Assembly: GCA_030916545.1 (NCBI GenBank)
Contig: JAUPWI010000006.1
Span: forward strand, 1 to 7,141
Reading direction: 5' to 3'
Source of the DNA: Patescibacteria group bacterium
GTDB lineage: Bacteria; Patescibacteriota; Minisyncoccia; Moranbacterales; UBA1568
DNA: 7,141 nucleotides
The notes under the pieces are model-generated. The model was not told the DNA's origin and did no database searches. It saw only the letters and a list, made by a program, of their open reading frames with translations. The position numbers and the translations under genes were made by a program. Positions 6,408-7,141 of the stretch are shown piece by piece. Numbering within the stretch: position 1 is the stretch's first letter; each line of letters starts with the position of its first letter.

Positions 6408-6604
6408 CTCAGAGGAAAAATACTAGAATCGATTTTTTGTTCAGTCGGGGTGCAGAGATATATTTTTTCCTTGCGACGTGTTCGGAAACACCAGCATCGG
6501 AAAAAACATATCCCTGCACCCTGCTTATGTGGAGTTGGATGTTTTGAGTTTGACTTTTCCATTAGGTACTCATCGTTTATTGCCAGTGAGAGGTTATGAG
6601 TTGT
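6390..6604. repeat. 10-bp inverted repeat enclosing hairpin copy B
   Basis: ACAACTCATA at 6390-6399 has its exact reverse complement TATGAGTTGT at 6595-6604, with two more matching bases beyond a single mismatch (6387-6388 with 6606-6607). Hairpin copy B lies between the two arms. The unit spans most of the 293-nt sufB-sufD spacer. It may mark the edges of an inserted element or extend the RNA fold. Confidence 0.45.
6446..6523 (-). other. Candidate structured RNA element, copy B (sufB-sufD spacer)
   Basis: The arms at 6448-6470 and 6499-6521 pair at 21 of 23 positions, extended by a wobble and a C-G pair at the base (6446-6447 with 6522-6523). Both internal mismatches are A-C on the plus strand and become G-U on the minus strand. 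The minus-strand core reads TTTTTTCC-GATGC, GTGTTTCCGAACAC, GCAAGGAAAAAA, as in copy A. The outer arms share no sequence with those of copy A, yet are just as well paired. No T-run follows on the minus strand. The rest of the 293-nt spacer (6337-6629) holds only AT-rich repeats and no credible gene. Confidence 0.72.
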
Positions 6605-6629
6605 CAGCCATGGATAGCGAGTAAGTGTT

Positions 6630-7141
6630 TTATCCGACGCTGCCTTCCATTTCGAGTTGCATGAGACGGGTGAGCTCGACGGAGTATTCGAGAGGAATTT
6701 CCTTGACGACCGGATCGAGAAAACCGTTGACGAGGAGTCCCTCGGCGTCAGTTTTTTTGATGCCACGACTTTGGAGATAGAAAAGTTTCTCGGCGGAAAT
6801 TTTCTCGACGGTAGCTTCATGTTCGACTTGAGCGGAAGATTCATTGATCCGCATGGTAGGGTAGGTGTCGGAACGGGAAAGCGAATCGAGGAGCAGGGCA
6901 TCACAGACAACTGATGTTTTGGCTCCGGTCGCCCCGCGTCCGATATGCACAAGGCCGCGATAGCTGGTTCGTCCGCCGTCTTTGCTGATAGATTTGGAAA
7001 CGATACGCGAGGTGGTATCGGGAGCCTGATGGATCATCTTGGCTCCGGCGTCCTGATGCTGTCCTGATCCCGCGTAGGCGATGGAAAGGACTTCGCCTCT
7101 GGCACCACGTCCAGCCAGATAGACAGCCGGATATTTCATGG
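6630..7141 (-). CDS. sufB: SufB Fe-S scaffold subunit, C-terminal part (runs off window)
   Basis: The visible 169 residues (numbered from the Met at 7139, which is internal to the gene) are the C-terminal part of SufB, the scaffold on which new Fe-S clusters form. MKYPAVYLAGRGARGEVLS and GQHQDAGAK (27-35) are typical SufB motifs, followed by SKDGGRTSYRGLVHI (52-66), SVVCDALLLD (76-85), VEHEAT (105-110) and the ending EMEGSVG (163-169). Cys79 aligns with E. coli SufB Cys405 and Glu108 with Glu434, residues tied to sulfur transfer and cluster assembly. The C terminus is complete, ending at TAA 6630-6632. The upstream part, and probably sufC before it, lies beyond the window edge. sufD follows after an unusually long 293-nt spacer with a structured repeat, although SufB and SufD act in one complex. 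Confidence 0.95.
   Translation of the reverse strand, partial: MKYPAVYLAGRGARGEVLSIAYAGSGQHQDAGAKMIHQAPDTTSRIVSKSISKDGGRTSYRGLVHIGRGATGAKTSVVCDALLLDSLSRSDTYPTMRINESSAQVEHEATVEKISAEKLFYLQSRGIKKTDAEGLLVNGFLDPVVKEIPLEYSVELTRLMQLEMEGSVG

Noticed and set aside
5648..6521. CRISPR array or ordinary miniature transposon made of the two hairpins
   Set aside because: There are only two units about 800 nt apart with a gene between them. The conserved part is the centre and the ends vary, the reverse of transposon terminal repeats, and no target-site duplication is evident.

Overview
The window looks like a piece of a bacterial chromosome, probably from the Candidate Phyla Radiation (Patescibacteria). 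That placement is an inference. It rests on the fused gamma-alpha oxidoreductase, a very short SufD, a short single-cluster ferredoxin, a 23S-IVS type four-helix-bundle gene sitting inside an operon, and the absence of Shine-Dalgarno motifs at all eight visible starts. Stop codons TGA and TAA both end genes at natural family ends, so the standard bacterial code applies and UGA is not recoded.

Layout: positions 1-60 hold a strong intrinsic terminator for a plus-strand gene lying outside the window. From 121 to 3116 a plus-strand operon encodes a two-subunit 2-oxoacid:ferredoxin oxidoreductase (korA, korB). A four-helix-bundle gene lies between the two subunits, and its edges carry an exact 11-bp inverted repeat. 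A bidirectional terminator (3124-3161) separates this operon from a convergent minus-strand cluster. Read in its own direction, that cluster is sufB (partial, running off the window end), sufD (C-terminal half only), sufS, sufU, a ferredoxin, and a MIP18/DUF59 Fe-S assembly factor.

The genes fit together. The Suf genes mobilise sulfur from cysteine (SufS), pass it to SufU and the SufB/SufD scaffold, and mature Fe-S proteins, with the DUF59 protein as a likely accessory. The oxidoreductase and the ferredoxin are likely clients and redox partners. Both show an altered cluster-ligand set: KorB has Gln where the third cysteine is expected, and the ferredoxin has Ala where its second cysteine is expected.

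The most interesting signal is a pair of long hairpins, one between sufD and sufS (5647-5721) and one between sufB and sufD (6446-6523). They share a nearly invariant core, but their outer arms are unrelated in sequence and each is almost perfectly self-complementary. Every imperfect outer-arm pair I found is A-C when read on the plus strand and G-U when read on the minus strand. This points to a structured RNA made in the sense direction of the suf operon. I do not recognise it as a named RNA family.
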